From: Shinisaurus crocodilurus
Taxonomy: Eukaryota > Chordata > Lepidosauria > Squamata > Shinisauridae
Reading direction: 5' to 3'
Assembly (NCBI GenBank): GCA_021292165.1
Contig: CM037878.1
Span: 193,997,118-194,061,117 of the forward strand
Length of the DNA: 64,000 nucleotides
The number at the start of each line of letters is the position of its first letter. The first letter of the stretch is position 1. Under the pieces are notes generated by a model. The model saw only the letters and a program-made list of their open reading frames with translations. It was not told the DNA's origin and did not search any database. Shown in pieces: positions 1 to 11,749 of the stretch. A program made the position numbers and the translations under genes.

Positions 1-1796
1 GGCTAGGCAGGGGCTATAAAGGGAACCAAACAGGTGGCTTGTATTTTACGGCCGGCAGACAGGAATTAGCATGTGCCGCACCTTGACAACCGAGGGTGCA
101 TAAAGCACGCCCGACTATAACTATACACTTCATGAAAAACTGTCACAGACGCAATCAGCAATCTGGGCCAAACATAGTGCATGGAAGCACATAGGTTGGA
201 CGAGCCTTATTTTGTTGCATACCATCCTTGCACTGCCAAAACGGTTGCAGCCTCTGACAGAAAAACCCCTACTTCCTTAGAGGAAATAAAAGGGGTATGG
301 AACTGCCTAGAGCCACCTAAAAGGAGGCCTCGAAGAGGAAATGCGCTTATGGCAACTGAGCCCCCAATTGATGCCGTAGAGGCAAAGGATTGCTGCCCAT
401 ATCTTAGGGATACCCACTTGCTGACACCCCAAGCAGTCTCCCGGGAAGGCAAAAATGAAATTGGGCCCTTCCCACATTAATGAGAATATGAGCCCGCCCA
501 GCTATAGCTGGCAGTCCATGCCAGAAGATCAGAGGGCAAAACCAATTATACTAGGACATGGATCACTCTATTGAAAGCATGAAGTAACCCAAAATTGGGA
601 ACCCATCCCCACCTGTAGGAGGCATGTAGCCAAGAGAGGATGCCTGAAGCAAAGTCCACCTGAGTACTGCCCAATGACAGCCAATCACACTGCCTACTAC
701 CCCTAACTCAAGCAAAACAGGGGAACCAAAATAAATAACATTGAGGATGAAGGCAAGTCATTATCAGGTCCAGGAACTAGATGGGCCAAACGAATCCCAT
801 AACTCTGGGAATGGAAGTAACCCTTTCAGAGTTACCTGCTTGAAATTGTCATGAAGTGATGAAAGAAGTTCAAGCCACCAGAGAAAGCACATGGCTTAAG
901 AGCATTGGGACTCACGATTATGCGCTGGGTGAAGAAATAAATGATGAAAACATCTCCTCAAAGGACTAACAGGTACGCTACTGCAGATCCAGGAATTGCC
1001 TCATGGAGAACACACGGCTTAAGAGCACCAGGGAAAACAGCAAAAGAAAGGCACAGCAGCAGCTGATAAATGTAATAAATGTAATAAATAAATACAGTAT
1101 TAATATCAAGGGATGGCATGGCAGGGGACAAAACCATGAAATGAACAAAGACGTCATAATACCCAAGCGGTTGAGGCAACGGGAAACAGAACGGGGCTGC
1201 ACGTGGGTGTCAGGTACTAGCAGGGCGTATGTATCAATGCCCGCTGAACTGCAAATAAAAACGCCACACGAACTAACAGCACGACTTGGCATGATAAAAT
1301 TGCTCTTGCAAGCCCAGAATATGACTTGGTTGGCAATGCCAGGACAACACGGATTAAGAAAAGTGAGCAATGCCACATTCGCTATAAAAACCTTAAGTGA
1401 AGCAAGATTTGTGTGGGCGTATGTCCCGCATTAAAATAATTAAGATCATACGAAAATTAATAGGGTGAACATGAAGTCCCTATCATTAACACGCCAAGAC
1501 CACTGACTGGATAAACTGAATCAGACCATTGGGCCATCCAGTCCTTTACCCCCGACATTGAGGAGCAATGGCCATCTGGGTTCCAGGCAGGAGGCCCCAA
1601 TGAGATGCCGGGAACCTGTTCCCGGGACCCCCGGTACACAAGCCAGAGTTAAACCATAGAGCCACAGCCAAGTGCTCATGGAAACACCCCTTTCTTTTTC
1701 CCTGCCATCAAGCCCCCCATCATGAGGCAACTCAATGCCAAATAATATAAGGGGATCACCAGTGGCAGATTTCTTCCTGCTGGATGACTATACAGC
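1..1796. other. Unassigned DNA, no recognised gene or repeat
   Basis: No protein family, tRNA or known repeat could be recognised. Open frames here (for example 181-480 and 1003-1434 on plus) have no recognisable motif and no splice context. One short near-repeat is visible: the string CGGCTTAAGAGCA at about 1013 recalls TGGCTTAAGAGCA at about 891, each preceded by a GAGAA-CACA stretch. This may be an old unrecognised repeat. Confidence 0.5.
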
Positions 1797-1985
1797 ACAT
1801 AGAAATCCGCTTTATACTGAGTCAGATTATTGGTCAAACTAGCAAAATACAGTCTGCTCTGACTGGCAGGGGCCCTCCAGGGCACCAGGCAGGGATCCCT
1901 CCCAGCTCCACCTAGAGAGGCCAGAGACTGAACCCGGGACCCTCCGCATGTAAAGCAAGTGCTCTACCACTGAGCCATGACCCAT
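1797..1985 (-). repeat. tRNA-derived SINE, family B
   Basis: Read on minus, the head at about 1985 downwards gives a tRNA-like start (GGCTCAGTGGTAGAGCA) followed by a B-box-like GGGTTCAGTCTC, as in tRNA-derived SINE promoters for RNA polymerase III. The body continues to a tail with the phrase 'tactgagtcagattattggt'. The same head and tail recur at 27435-28222 (minus) and 44766-44948 (plus). The family name is not asserted. Confidence 0.75.
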
Positions 1986-2309
1986 TCCTAAATTGAGAAA
2001 AAGTTAATGAAATGAGGACCACCAGAACAACAGACCACTCGGCTCAGTACCACCGACTAGCAGTGTCTCTCCATGATTTTAGGCAGGATTGTTTCCCAAC
2101 CCTCCTAGAGATGCTGATGACTGAACAAGTGGGCATACACTTGCAAAACGGGTGCCCCACCTACAGAGCAATGGCAATTAACTTGCAACAGATTGTTTTA
2201 ATTCACTTGTTTCAGTACTAGAGCAATCAGTGTTTCACATACTTTCTCGCACAGTGATCTTGTGAGGTAGACCGGGATACGAACCCCCTATTTTAAGGAA
2301 GGTATTGTG

Positions 2310-2425
2310 TAGTATTGTACTGGTATCCCGCCTGCTTTCCTGCAAGGAAGCCAAGGCGGCGCACACAATTTTCTTTACATGTTATCCTCACAACAACCCT
2401 GTAAGGCATGGCAGGCCGATAAGGC
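2310..2425 (-). repeat. Partial SINE family A, 3' half
   Basis: On plus the phrase 'ctttcctgcaaggaagccaagg' followed by 'atcctcacaacaaccctgta' matches the reverse complement of the SINE family A body seen in better copies at 10041 and 62338. The tRNA-like head is missing or decayed. Confidence 0.6.
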
Positions 2426-2590
2426 ATAAAACAAGAGGGGGGAAGGTAAACCAACCCGTATGTGTAAGGCAGGGCCAGAACCTGTGCAAGAAAAGCAAAT
2501 TTTACCGCCAGACCATAGACAATTAAGGATATAGAAAGTATGAACAAGCGAGCTGTCATTGCTCAGCTAATACCATTAGTAACTAATCAC

Positions 2591-2594
<4 letters not shown>

Positions 2595-2626
<32 letters not shown>
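2595..2626. repeat. (TA)n microsatellite
   Basis: About 16 uninterrupted TA dinucleotides. Confidence 0.95.
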
Positions 2627-2629
<3 letters not shown>

Positions 2630-3135
2630 AACAACTCTGCAAGGTAGGAACAAGGCAAAAATCAGTAGGGTAGGAATCCAATGCCCAATCGTTGCCACAC
2701 GAGCCAGACGGGACCCCTCACATAGGCAGGCAAGAATCAGGGTAGTAGCATGGGGGGGCAGGGCGGCCACGTGAGCAAGCAAGCCCCCCCCCCCCACAAA
2801 CCAAGGGCCTAGAATTTGTGCTCCTTTATTATCATTATTATTATTCTCATTGGAATTAGTATTATTTAGCTATGTATAGCAATTATGCATGTGTATGTAT
2901 ATATATACATACACACACATATACAACGACCACCCTGGAAGGTAGGACAGTGATGGAAATTGGGGCCCACAATCACAACAATATCGAGGTATTTGGTTGG
3001 CAACTGTGAACAACAACCCCATGAGGTAGCACATCAGGCAAAAGAGCACAAGTAGCCATTTCTCTCCTAACACACAATATGCTTATCAAGGGAACCGAGG
3101 AGACGCCTCAAAGCCTAAGAGGGCAAAGCCCTATA

Positions 3136-3584
3136 GAGGCCTGCGAAGGAGGCCCCCACTGGAGCCCCAAAATGGCCTGCAAACAGAGGCCTGCTAAGGA
3201 GGCCTCACTGGAGTCCTAAATCGGCCTGCAGGCAGAGGCCTGCTAAGGAGGCCCCCACTGGAGCCCCAAAATGGCCTGCAAACAGAGGCCTGCTAAGGAG
3301 GCCCTCACTGGAGTCCTAAATCAGCCTGCAGGCAGAGGCCTGCTAAGGAGGCCCTCACTGGAGCCCCAAAATGACCTGCAAACAGAGGCCTGCGAAGGAG
3401 GCCCTCACTGGAGTCCTAAATCAGCCTGCAGGCAGAGGCCTGCTAAGGAGGCCCTCACTGGAGCCCCAAAATGGCCTGCAAACAGAGGCCTGCGAAGGAG
3501 GCCCCCACTGGAGCCCTAAATCGGCCTGCAAACAGAGGCCTGCTAAGGAGGCCCCCACTGGAGCCCCAAATCGGCCTGCAGCCA
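3136..3584 (+). repeat. 50-bp minisatellite, nine units in alternating A/B types
   Basis: Units start at 3136, 3186, 3235, 3285, 3335, 3385, 3435, 3485 and 3535, each opening with GAGGCCTGC. Two unit types alternate. Type A ends GGAGCCCCAAAATGGCCTGC followed by AAACA. Type B ends GGAGTCCTAAATC followed by GGCCTGCAGGCA (or AGCCTGCAGGCA). The order is A-B-A-B-A-B-A, then a B/A hybrid, then a diverged last unit, so the true period is about 100 bp. Unit 2 is 49 bp. The array keeps frames open on both strands, but those frames are products of the repeat and not genes. Confidence 0.95.
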
Positions 3585-4432
3585 GGAGGGAGGCCCCACC
3601 CAATCCCACCCTCCAAGCTGTGCCTAACGTGCTAGTGATCCAGCACCTACTCCCAGTAACAGGCAAGGCATAGGGAGGGCCCTGGACTAGGCCAGCAATC
3701 CCCCCCACTCACCCCCGAAAAAGCCCACAAAGGGGGGGAGGGAAACAGAATCAAATAAAATTAAAGTAAGAGAGAGAAAACAAGAAGAGATGGGATCAGA
3801 GAGAGCAGGGAGTCCCAGGACTCCACCCCTACTGGTCCCACACAAACCACAGTAAAGGCACCAACTGGCACAGAACTTATCTCCAGCAGCTGCTTTGAGA
3901 AAAGAGGCAGAGGGTGGAGCAACGCTGCCTAATAAAGGCCTCCACCGCTCCTCCCCCCGCCTTGAGCCCATAGGTGGTTTCTAAATTAAACAGCCTCACC
4001 TCTCATTCCTCTACGCGTGCAAATAGTCCTCCCACCGACAGCTACGCGTCGGTGGGGGAAGGGGATTTTGAAATGCATCAGCTGGAACCTAGGCTGGAAT
4101 TATTATCCCCACCCCCAAGATAGCTAACTTTGGTTCTTAGAAAAATGAGGGGAGGGGATCAGTTTTGTCATTCACTCTTTGAATGAGGGTATTGTGTTAA
4201 ACTGTCATCTTGGTTTGCTAATGGTTGATAAGTCAGCACTGCGAACCTTTTAGCACACAAGTGGAAAATTTGATAATTTACTTTTGTACCACCCCATTCT
4301 CTGAAGGATCATGAAAAAACATGCTTAAAAGGTGACGTTGCTGGTTTGCTTTCCTGTGAGATAAGGCAATACATATATAGAAAAATAGAAGTGAAGTCAA
4401 TAGGGTTAACTCTAATACTATTTTTTTAATTA
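3585..4432. other. Unassigned DNA after the minisatellite
   Basis: No gene recognised. The first part is purine-rich. A small hairpin (CCCACCGAC / GTCGGTGGG) lies at about 4032-4057. A stretch near 3880-3935, read on minus, shares the phrase CCACCCTCTGCCTCTTT with plus-strand sequence near 8055, hinting at an unrecognised dispersed repeat. Confidence 0.4.
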
Positions 4433-6596
4433 GTCATCATCAGGCGATCACTCGTGACCGAGTAAGATTGTCTTCCGGGATAAAAGGAGGAAATTCTAAA
4501 GAAGATTGTGTAGACTCTAGCGATGGGTCCGTAAGTGACTGTGGAGGCCAATTCTAGATCCACACAGCTTCCCACAGTGAGGACACAGGTTACCAGATAG
4601 AAGATGGTCCTGTAAAGGATTCATTTGACGTGCTTTTCGCTTAGCACGTTTCTCCCTTTCACCTTGCACTCGGGCTTCTACAAAGTCCATGGAACCTTTG
4701 TGAAAGGCCAACCTCCATTTAGATCGTTCATGGGCCAGAGCTTCCCAGTTTTCGATGTTTATATTGCATTTTTTTAGATTAGCCTTATGAACATCTTTAA
4801 ACCTCTTATATTGACCACCGATATTCCGCTTTCCATCCTTGAGTTGGGAGTAAAGTAACTGCTTTGGGAGACGGCAGTCAGGCATTCGAACAACATGACC
4901 GGTCCACTGAAGTTGGCGTTGAAGGATCATTTTTTCAATGCTAGTAGTCTTTGCTTCTTCCAGTACACTGACATTTGTTCGCCTATCTTCCCAAGTAATT
5001 TCGCAGGATTTTCCGGAGGCAACGTTGATGAAACCTTTCAAGGAGGTGGAAGTGACGTTTATAGATAGTCCATGTTTCGCAGGCATACAAGTAAAGTTGG
5101 TAATACAATGGCTTCATAAACCAGTGTTTTGGTCTTCTTACAAATATTCCGATCCTCGAACACTCTATGTTTCATTCGAGAAAATGCGGCACTTGCGGAG
5201 CTCAGACGATGCTGGATTTCACTGTCGATGTTAGCTGTAACAGAAAGATAGCTGCCAAGATAGAGAAAATGATCGACATTTTCCAGTATTGTCCCGCCAA
5301 GCTGGATAGATGGCATCACCAAAGGGATTAGCTTGCACTTGCTGATGAAGCACTTTGGTTTTTTTGATGTTAAGTGAGAGACAAAGTTTTTCGTATGCTT
5401 CTGCAAAAGCATTTAGGATAGTTTGGAGATCATCCTCTGAATGTGCGGAGACCACATTATCATCAGCATACTGAAGTTCCACAACGGAGGTTGTAATTAC
5501 CTTACTTTTTGCTTTCAGCCTGCTGAGATTAAAAAGCTTTCCATCTGTTCGATATATAATTTCCACACCAGTGGGAAGTTTCCCCTCGACAAGATGTAAA
5601 ACCATGGCGATGAAAATGGCAAATAATGTTGGGGCGATAACACATCCCTGTTTAACACCTGATCCCACTTTAAATGGAGCACCATGAGAGCCGTTGTTGT
5701 CCAAAACCGTTGCCGTCATGTTGTCATGGAGAAGTCGCAAGATATTCACAAATTTATTGGAGCATCCAATTTTCATAAGGATAGTCCAGAGAGCTGTACG
5801 GTCTACAGTATCAAAGGCCTTAGCCAAATCGATAAATGCCATATAAAGGGGTTGATTTTGCTCCCGGCATTTTTCTTGGAGCTGACGTGCAGTAAAAATC
5901 ATGTCTACTGTCCCTCTAGAGGGGCGGAAACCATATTGAGTTTCAGAGGATCTCTTCTGAAATAGATAGAAGACGGTTTGCGAGAATCCTAGCAAATATT
6001 TTACCTGCGGTTGCTAAGAGAGAAATGCCCCGATAGTTTCCAGAGTCTGTTCTATCACCCTTCTTAAAGAGGGTGATAATTATGGCATCCCTGAAGTCTT
6101 CTGGGATCTCTTCTCTTATCCAGATTTTTTCGATGAGTTTATGAAGATGTTGTACAAGTTTGGGGGGCCCTTCTTTAAAGATTTCAGCAGGAATCTCATC
6201 TGGTCCACTAGCTTTGTTATTCTTCATTTGATTGATGGCTTTTTTTACTTCATCCAAAGTGGGGAGTATTGCAAGTTCCTCTTTAATTTGTTTTTGCGGG
6301 ATTTGTGAAAAAATCTCATTATCCACCTTAGATTTACGGTTTAAAAGGTCATAATAATGCTCTTTCCAATGCAGTGCAATAGACTCTTTGTCTTTTAAGA
6401 GTTTGGTGCCATCTTTTGATTGTAAAGGGTTTGTACCATAGGTTTTTGGTCCATAAATGGCCCTTGTACGCAAGCCTGAATTGTTAGGGATAGTGTGAGT
6501 GTTCATCCAAGTCTGGCTCAGCTTAGAACCCAGGAAGTTCAAAAGATCCCTGTCCAAATGGAACACAAACATTTCAACTCCTGAACTTCCTTTCAT
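4433..6596 (-). mobile_element. 5'-truncated LINE with C-terminal C2H2 finger, clade not assigned
   Basis: A non-LTR retrotransposon remnant on minus. It covers the reverse transcriptase, the region after it and a short 3' UTR ending in a CATCATCA-type tail at about 4433-4445. The endonuclease and any first ORF are missing, so the copy is 5'-truncated, as is usual for LINEs. A different, CR1-like 3' end lies just beyond its 5' edge at 6604. At least two frameshifts show that it is dead. Confidence 0.85.
4517..6596 (-). pseudogene. LINE reverse transcriptase/C-terminal finger pseudogene
   Basis: Read from 6596 downwards. The first segment (to about 5943) has the RT entry motif GPDEIPAEIFK and NYRGISLLATAGK. 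The second (5995-5231) has GFRPSRGTVDMIF, FIDLAKAFDTVDRTAL, GSGVKQGCVIAPTLF and the catalytic box QYADDN. A further frame (to about 5059) has LGSYLSVTANIDSEIQHRLS. The last (5086-4517) has WEDRRTNVSVLEEA, LQWTGHVVRMPDCRLPKQ and ends in a C2H2 finger (CPHC then HSHLRTH). The segments lie in different frames, so frameshifts separate them. RT copies the element's RNA at the target nick in the nucleus. The terminal finger may bind nucleic acid; that role is inferred. The RTE, Vingi-like and related clades remain possible. Confidence 0.85.
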
Positions 6597-6603
6597 GAGT
6601 GCT

Positions 6604-6797
6604 CAAAATCGGAGTGCTGAAGAAGTGAAGTCTCGGAGGCAGTATGCCTGTGCACACCAGTTGTTGGGGAACATGATCAGGAGGGCGCTATTACACTTGT
6701 GTCCTGCTTGTGGGTTTCCTACAGGCAGCTGGTTGGCCATTGTGTGGACAGAATGCTGGACTAGATAGGCCTTAGGTCTGATCCAGCAATGCTCTTC
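6604..6797 (+). mobile_element. CR1-like LINE 3' end
   Basis: The sequence from GGAGGCAGTATGCCTGTGCA to GGTCTGATCCAGCAATGCTC TTCTTATG matches the better-preserved copy at 59880-60166. In that copy the preceding bases encode a CR1-type C-terminus. This copy lacks coding sequence. Confidence 0.7.
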
Positions 6798-7293
6798 TTA
6801 TGAAACACCTCTATTAGTTTGTGTTGGAGCAGAAAGGGGGAGGGTGGTCCCTAGTGTGTGTCAGGAACCTTTCTCCCACCCCCAATTTCATACCCCATTG
6901 TGTTTTTTCACACCTCTATAGACCTCTATAGGCACTAAATTGAGAATGGGGGAGATGAGCTCCCTCAGAACAATTACTTGAGTTCTTCCAATTCTTTTTT
7001 TCTTTTTTTTTTAAGAATTTGGGTAAATTCTGAGGAAATCCAAAGAGAGGTTCTGAAAACTGGCCCATATCTAGAATTGGTTCCATTCTTATCACTGGGG
7101 GCTTGTTCATACTAAAGCGACATACCCTACACAGGTGTTCAGCCGGCTCACATGAGTAGGGAGGCAGTGTGGACATATATATGTACATAAAGCATTGCTT
7201 CTTATCACAGATATGCAGAGGATGACAACAAAACACCTGAGTGGAAAGTGCACTATAGCATGGGTCAGCTTAATGTGAAAGGGTAAGAAAGAA
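6798..7293. other. Unassigned DNA
   Basis: No gene or repeat recognised apart from a poly(T) run near 6990-7012. Confidence 0.45.
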
Positions 7294-7845
7294 CTTGCAT
7301 TGGCTGCCTCTATGCTTCTGAACCAATTCAAGGTGTTGGTATTAACCTATAAAGCCTTACATGGCTTTATACCTGACAGAGAGCCTCTTCCAACCCGAGT
7401 CTACCCAGACACTACTATGGTCAACATCTGAGGCTTTCCTCCAAGTGCCACCTCTGAGGGAGGTTTGGAGGGTGGCAACAGGAGAGAGGGCCTTCTCAGT
7501 GGTGGCCCCACATTTCTGGAATTATCTCCCCACTGAAGCCCACCTGGCGCCAACTCTGTCATATTTTCAGCACTAGGTTAAGACTGCCCTCTTCTCCCAG
7601 GCATTTAATGGCGCTTAAGGGTATTTAATGGCATGATGGGGCATTTATGTCATTTGCTTTTAACAGGTCTAGTTCTACTTAATTTGTTTTAGCTGCCAAA
7701 TGTTGCATATTGGAAAAAATTGTGTTGCTTTTATGCTGTTTTCATGCTATTTTTATTGTATTGTGTTTTATGAATTGATGTGAACTGCCCAGAGAGCTTC
7801 AGCTATTGGGCAGTACAGAAATGAAATGAAATGAAATGAATGAAT
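7294..7845 (+). mobile_element. L2-type LINE 3' fragment
   Basis: It begins with codons for LHWLPL and, after a shift, FKVLVLTYKALHGF, the C-terminal end of L2-clade reverse transcriptase proteins. Next comes the block GERAFSVVAPHFWNYLPTEA and then the 3' UTR ending CCCAGAGAGCTTCAGCTATT with a (GAAAT)n tail at 7820-7840. The fragment has indels and an in-frame stop. The same 3' end recurs at 24262, 35298 (minus) and 55975. Confidence 0.85.
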
Positions 7846-10040
7846 GATGGGATGGGCAGAACACTCTATTTCTGGTCCATGTTAGTTTCACAAGTATTCA
7901 TTCATAAATTCATTCTGTCATGTTTCCTCATTAATCTTTGATAGGGGGGGAGGGGAATCTGCATTTTGCGGGGGAGAGGAGAGCAAACCACGTGGGGTGC
8001 TCATACTCCAATCAGGCACAAGGTGGGAGGCTGATATTAGGCCTGGCCGCCCCACCCTCTGCCTCTTTCTTTCGCGGCTCCCTCCCTGTTCTCAGTGTAG
8101 GCTCCGCTGGTCCCCTGTTATGGGGCTGAGTAGGAATTTTGGCTCATCTCCCAGATTGGCCTAGGGCGATATGCATGTTTTGCCTACTCCACACTGTGTT
8201 ACGGGGTTGGGTGTTTTTTATTTTGGGAATATTCCGTAAATTCAATTCAATTTGGTCACATTTGGCTGGCTAGTGTGGGAAATAGATAGTGGGGTAGGGT
8301 TCGGTGATCATCCGATGGCACCTTTCAGGTGATTGGCGAGACCCGAGGCTCCCTGCTGCTGAGTTGTACAGCTCAGTCTGTGGGAGATAAGGAATGCTTT
8401 TGAGTCTGACTCACCTCACCCGCATCAGTGTTGTGTGGCACCATGAGGTGGTGACAGTGAGAAGGCCTCCCAGCACCACTGTGGTGTAAAACTGGGGGAT
8501 GGCGAATTGCAGTGCCACCTCGTGGGGTTGGATGTTTTGCCCAGGAACACCTCACTGGCCAATGGCAGGTTTAGTTAGTACCCGCACTTTTCCCTTCACA
8601 GATCTCTACCAATCAATAAATGTGGCCCTAATTTATACCATAATTTGTGTCTCGACTCTTCATTTCCCCTTTACACATACAAATGGGGGAGAAAGCTTAA
8701 ATCCTCCCCTCCCATATTGCCTTGGTCCTGATCTGAATTGGGGCCATGCATGCTTACACTGAGGCAAGTAGGCCCATCACACATAATCCTGTTCTGTGTG
8801 AAATTAAAGAATGTTTCGTTTGGTCCTAAATGTCTTCTATCCTAAAATACATTATTTATATGCATATTAGGTTTTGGAGCTGGGAAGTGCATCACAAAAT
8901 TTGGAGAAGTGTGAAATCCAAAGGATAACTGCTGCCTGTTCTGCACATTAGTCCATGAAATGCAGATCAGGTAGGTTCACCTCAAAATGTGGACCGAATG
9001 AAATCTTTATGCACCCACAGTGAAACCTGATATTTCCCCCTCTCCACAACAGTTAAAGATACATGAACCCTGTCCTAATTTGTACCTCTGTTCCTTCTAC
9101 CATTTCATCTCTTCCCCCCAGCCCATGTGCCTGGCAGCTACTATTCCCATGGTCCAGCCCTAGCCAGAACTATTAAAATTTTTGAGGGGGCTGTAGAAAA
9201 CACAACTGAAAAACAGAGGTGTTATTTCCCCACTATGATTTGAAAAAAGTCAAAGCTTAAACCTAATTTGAATAGAAATGTTCCAGATCAAGGGTGGTTC
9301 TTGTTTTGCTTTTTACTTGGCCTTTTCAAGGGAAAGGTTTGGAATGGCAATTTATTCACATAACAAGGAGAGGGGGAAGAGACAGCGTTCCTGAGAGAAT
9401 TTTGTTAACTATCTCTTTCCTCCTGGCAGATGAAAATGACTGCTTTCTTCCATCTTTCAACTTTCCTTCTAATGTTGCCCATAAAAAGTGCCAATCTCAT
9501 GTTAGTTTGTTGCTCCCTCAAGCTTTAGGCTTGTATTTCAAGTGTCACAAAACACAAATACTTTGAGGCATTTTTGATACCGTCTGACCCTGATTCTAAG
9601 AAGGTCACATCAATTACCTCACTCAAAGTAATCAACCAAGTAGAACAAAGCATTTTTAACATTTATATTCAGTCATCAGAAGAGAAAAGTTGAACAATCC
9701 CCTTTTTCTTTAATACATGTTTTATAAATACATGTCGCAAATGCTTCAGACTATCTTTATTCTAAGGTCACTTCTGTAATGGTGTTGTTCTCAGGAGATT
9801 AGGCCTTGATGTGCATCCATGTAAGGCAATTTCAGGGTAAAACCTTATACAGAGAAAAACATAGACCACAACTTCCATGAATGAAAGAGAAAGGAAGTTC
9901 AGTCCACAAGTAGATTGGATTTTTAAACAGGTCACAAAATTTATAAAGAAGACAAAGACATGGTCACAACTCTTCATGCCATCAGGCTACTCCACTAGTA
10001 TGTCCCATTTAAATGGGGGCATTGCAAAAGATGCATCATT
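7846..10040. other. Unassigned DNA with a possible LTR-like stretch
   Basis: No gene recognised. A G/C-rich stretch at about 8000-8665 is described separately. A decayed palindromic MITE scrap may lie near 9125-9190 ('ctattcccatggtccagccc'). The rest shows nothing I can name. Confidence 0.4.
8000..8665 (+). repeat. Possible old LTR or unknown dispersed repeat
   Basis: The stretch is richer in G/C and CpG than its flanks. It ends with AATAAA at about 8617, then a T/C-rich run (TGTGTCTCGACTCTTCATTT), the layout of an LTR R/U5 end. Part of it (near 8055) resembles minus-strand sequence near 3900. No matching second LTR, target duplication or internal coding region is visible, so this is only a suggestion. 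Confidence 0.25.
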
Positions 10041-10281
10041 TTATTTATTTATTTATTGTATTTATACCCCGCCTTTTTTCCTGCAAGGAACCCAAGGCAG
10101 CTTACATAATCCTCATCCTCCTCTCCATTTTATCCTCACAACAACCCTGTGAGGTAGGTTAGGCTGAGAGGCAGTGACTGGCCCAAAGTCATCCAGTGAG
10201 TTTCATGGCTGAGCAGGAACTAGAACCCGGATCTCCTGAGTCCCAGTCCAACACTCTCACCACTACGTCACACTGGCTCCA
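10041..10281 (-). repeat. tRNA-derived SINE, family A, near full length
   Basis: Read on minus it starts with GAGCCAGTGTGACGTAGTGG (A-box-like) and has the B-box-like GGGTTCTAGTTCC about 50 bp later. The body has GGCCAGTCACTGCCTCTCAG and CAGGGTTGTTGTGAGGATAA, then a pyrimidine-start 3' end (AAAAAAGGCGGGGTATAAA) with an (AAAT)n tail, seen on plus as (TTTA)n at 10041-10056. Such elements are transcribed by RNA polymerase III and moved by LINE machinery. Confidence 0.85.
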
Positions 10282-11747
10282 TCTATCTACCCCACACCCC
10301 ACCCTCCACCCCTTCCTGGATGTTGAACTTAACAGTTAAAGCATCAATGAGAGATAGAAGAATAGTTTGCAAATTGCTATTATGTGAAAAAATCCAATAT
10401 ATTTGATGCTTTTTAAATAGAACTCCAACACCTGAGTCAGGATCGAAAACCACCTTCAAGCCATTTTAAGAGCATCTGGGAAACTGACCATGGTTTCCAG
10501 TTCAAATATGGAACACCATTTTGTCTGTAGACTTTTTTTAAATTTGGGACATGGTGGGGAAATTGGGGGTGGCGTGAAGACTGCACCGGGGGAGGGGCAC
10601 ATATTGCCCACCCCTGGTATGAACACTGTAAAACCTGATATATAGATGTTTAGAGAAGTTTGGAGACTTAGGATTTAAATAGTAAATGTTTAGCTTGGAA
10701 TTGTTTTCTCAAAGAGAGGAAGCCGAATCAATCCTTTCTAGCCTGAAAGATATATGTTTATGCCTTTTTTTGGTGTGTGCTTTAATCTCATTGGAATTTT
10801 TAGGTGCTAAGACTGAGCTCAAATTTATGGGATAGTAAACAATGAAATGATGTTGTAGAAAGTGTATAAATATGCTCTGATATTCTTAATGCCCAAAAGC
10901 TGAACAAGCCTGTGTAACTGTCAGCTGAACAGCCTAGTCAGAGCTGGGTAAGAAACTTGGAACTTAGATGAAAACTCTCCTTTTCAACCATTAAGATGTT
11001 ATATCTTTGATAACAGGAAACATTAGGAAATACTGTCTTCTTTTAAAGTATTAAGATCTCAAAATTTTATGCATTTCTTATTGTTGAGGAACTATTATTT
11101 TAGTCTACCTGGTTGTATTTTGATACCATGTTTTATTGAGAATGTATGTATTATTAAATAAAAATGGAGAATAGATCCAAAGATTATTGCTCTACTGAGG
11201 ATGCAATCCTATGCATGTTTAGGCAGACAAAAGTCCTACAACCCCCAGCATTCCCCAGTCAGCCATTTCTTGTTAGTACAAAACCAAAATTGAACACAAC
11301 CTGAGGCAATTTCTGGGGTACTCTTTATTTATATGAAGTGTCTAAATTGGCTATAGATAGTCAACTGGCAGTTAAAGGCTTCCCAAATACTAGAATTCTA
11401 GCTTGATAAACCTCAGCAGAGGCCAAATGCATGACAGTGAAGCATCCAGGACTGTCTGGAGGAGCCTCAGCAGGTCCATCTCATTGGCAACTGTGTAGCC
11501 ACTGCTCCTCATGGCAGGGCTCGAGCTCTACCACCAGCATCTCTGTTGCATCGTGATGGCCACCGAGGCACTGCTGGAATGGTGGTTTATTTTCCTGTTC
11601 CTGGGCTGAGGAGTGAGGGAAAGCCCCACTAGAGTAGTTAAGTTTCCCCCCATTCAAGCCTCTTTGGCATACCAGAATAAGTCCTGGACACTGCAGGAAG
11701 CAACGAAAAATAGGAAGCTGCTTATAAATTCTTCTTGGAATGGCCTA
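10282..11747. other. Unassigned A/T-rich DNA
   Basis: No gene recognised. A scrap near 11205-11275 ('acaacccccagcattcccca') resembles the arm of the palindromic MITEs found elsewhere in the window, but no partner arm could be placed. Confidence 0.4.
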
Positions 11748-11749
11748 TA

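Larger units (their letters stand above)
1986..3135. other. SINE debris and microsatellites, no gene
   Basis: The stretch holds several scraps resembling the 3' half of SINE family A (phrases like 'acaacaaccctgtaagg' near 2392, 'acaacaactctgcaaggtag' near 2628 and 'acaacaaccccatgaggtag' near 3010), a (TA)n run and a perfect 26-bp palindrome centred near 2902. No coding sequence is recognised. Confidence 0.5.

Noticed and set aside
181..480. 99-codon open frame near the left edge
   Set aside because: No family resemblance and no supporting splice sites. A shadow frame exists on the other strand.
1003..1434. 143-codon open frame on plus
   Set aside because: Lys/Arg-rich reading with no known motif, overlapped by an equally long minus frame.
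3136..3584. CRISPR-like array of regular repeats
   Set aside because: The units are contiguous with no unique spacers, and the genome is vertebrate.
3271..3708. Open frames on both strands across the minisatellite
   Set aside because: The frames repeat with the 50-bp unit and have no non-repeat domain. They are a by-product of the array.
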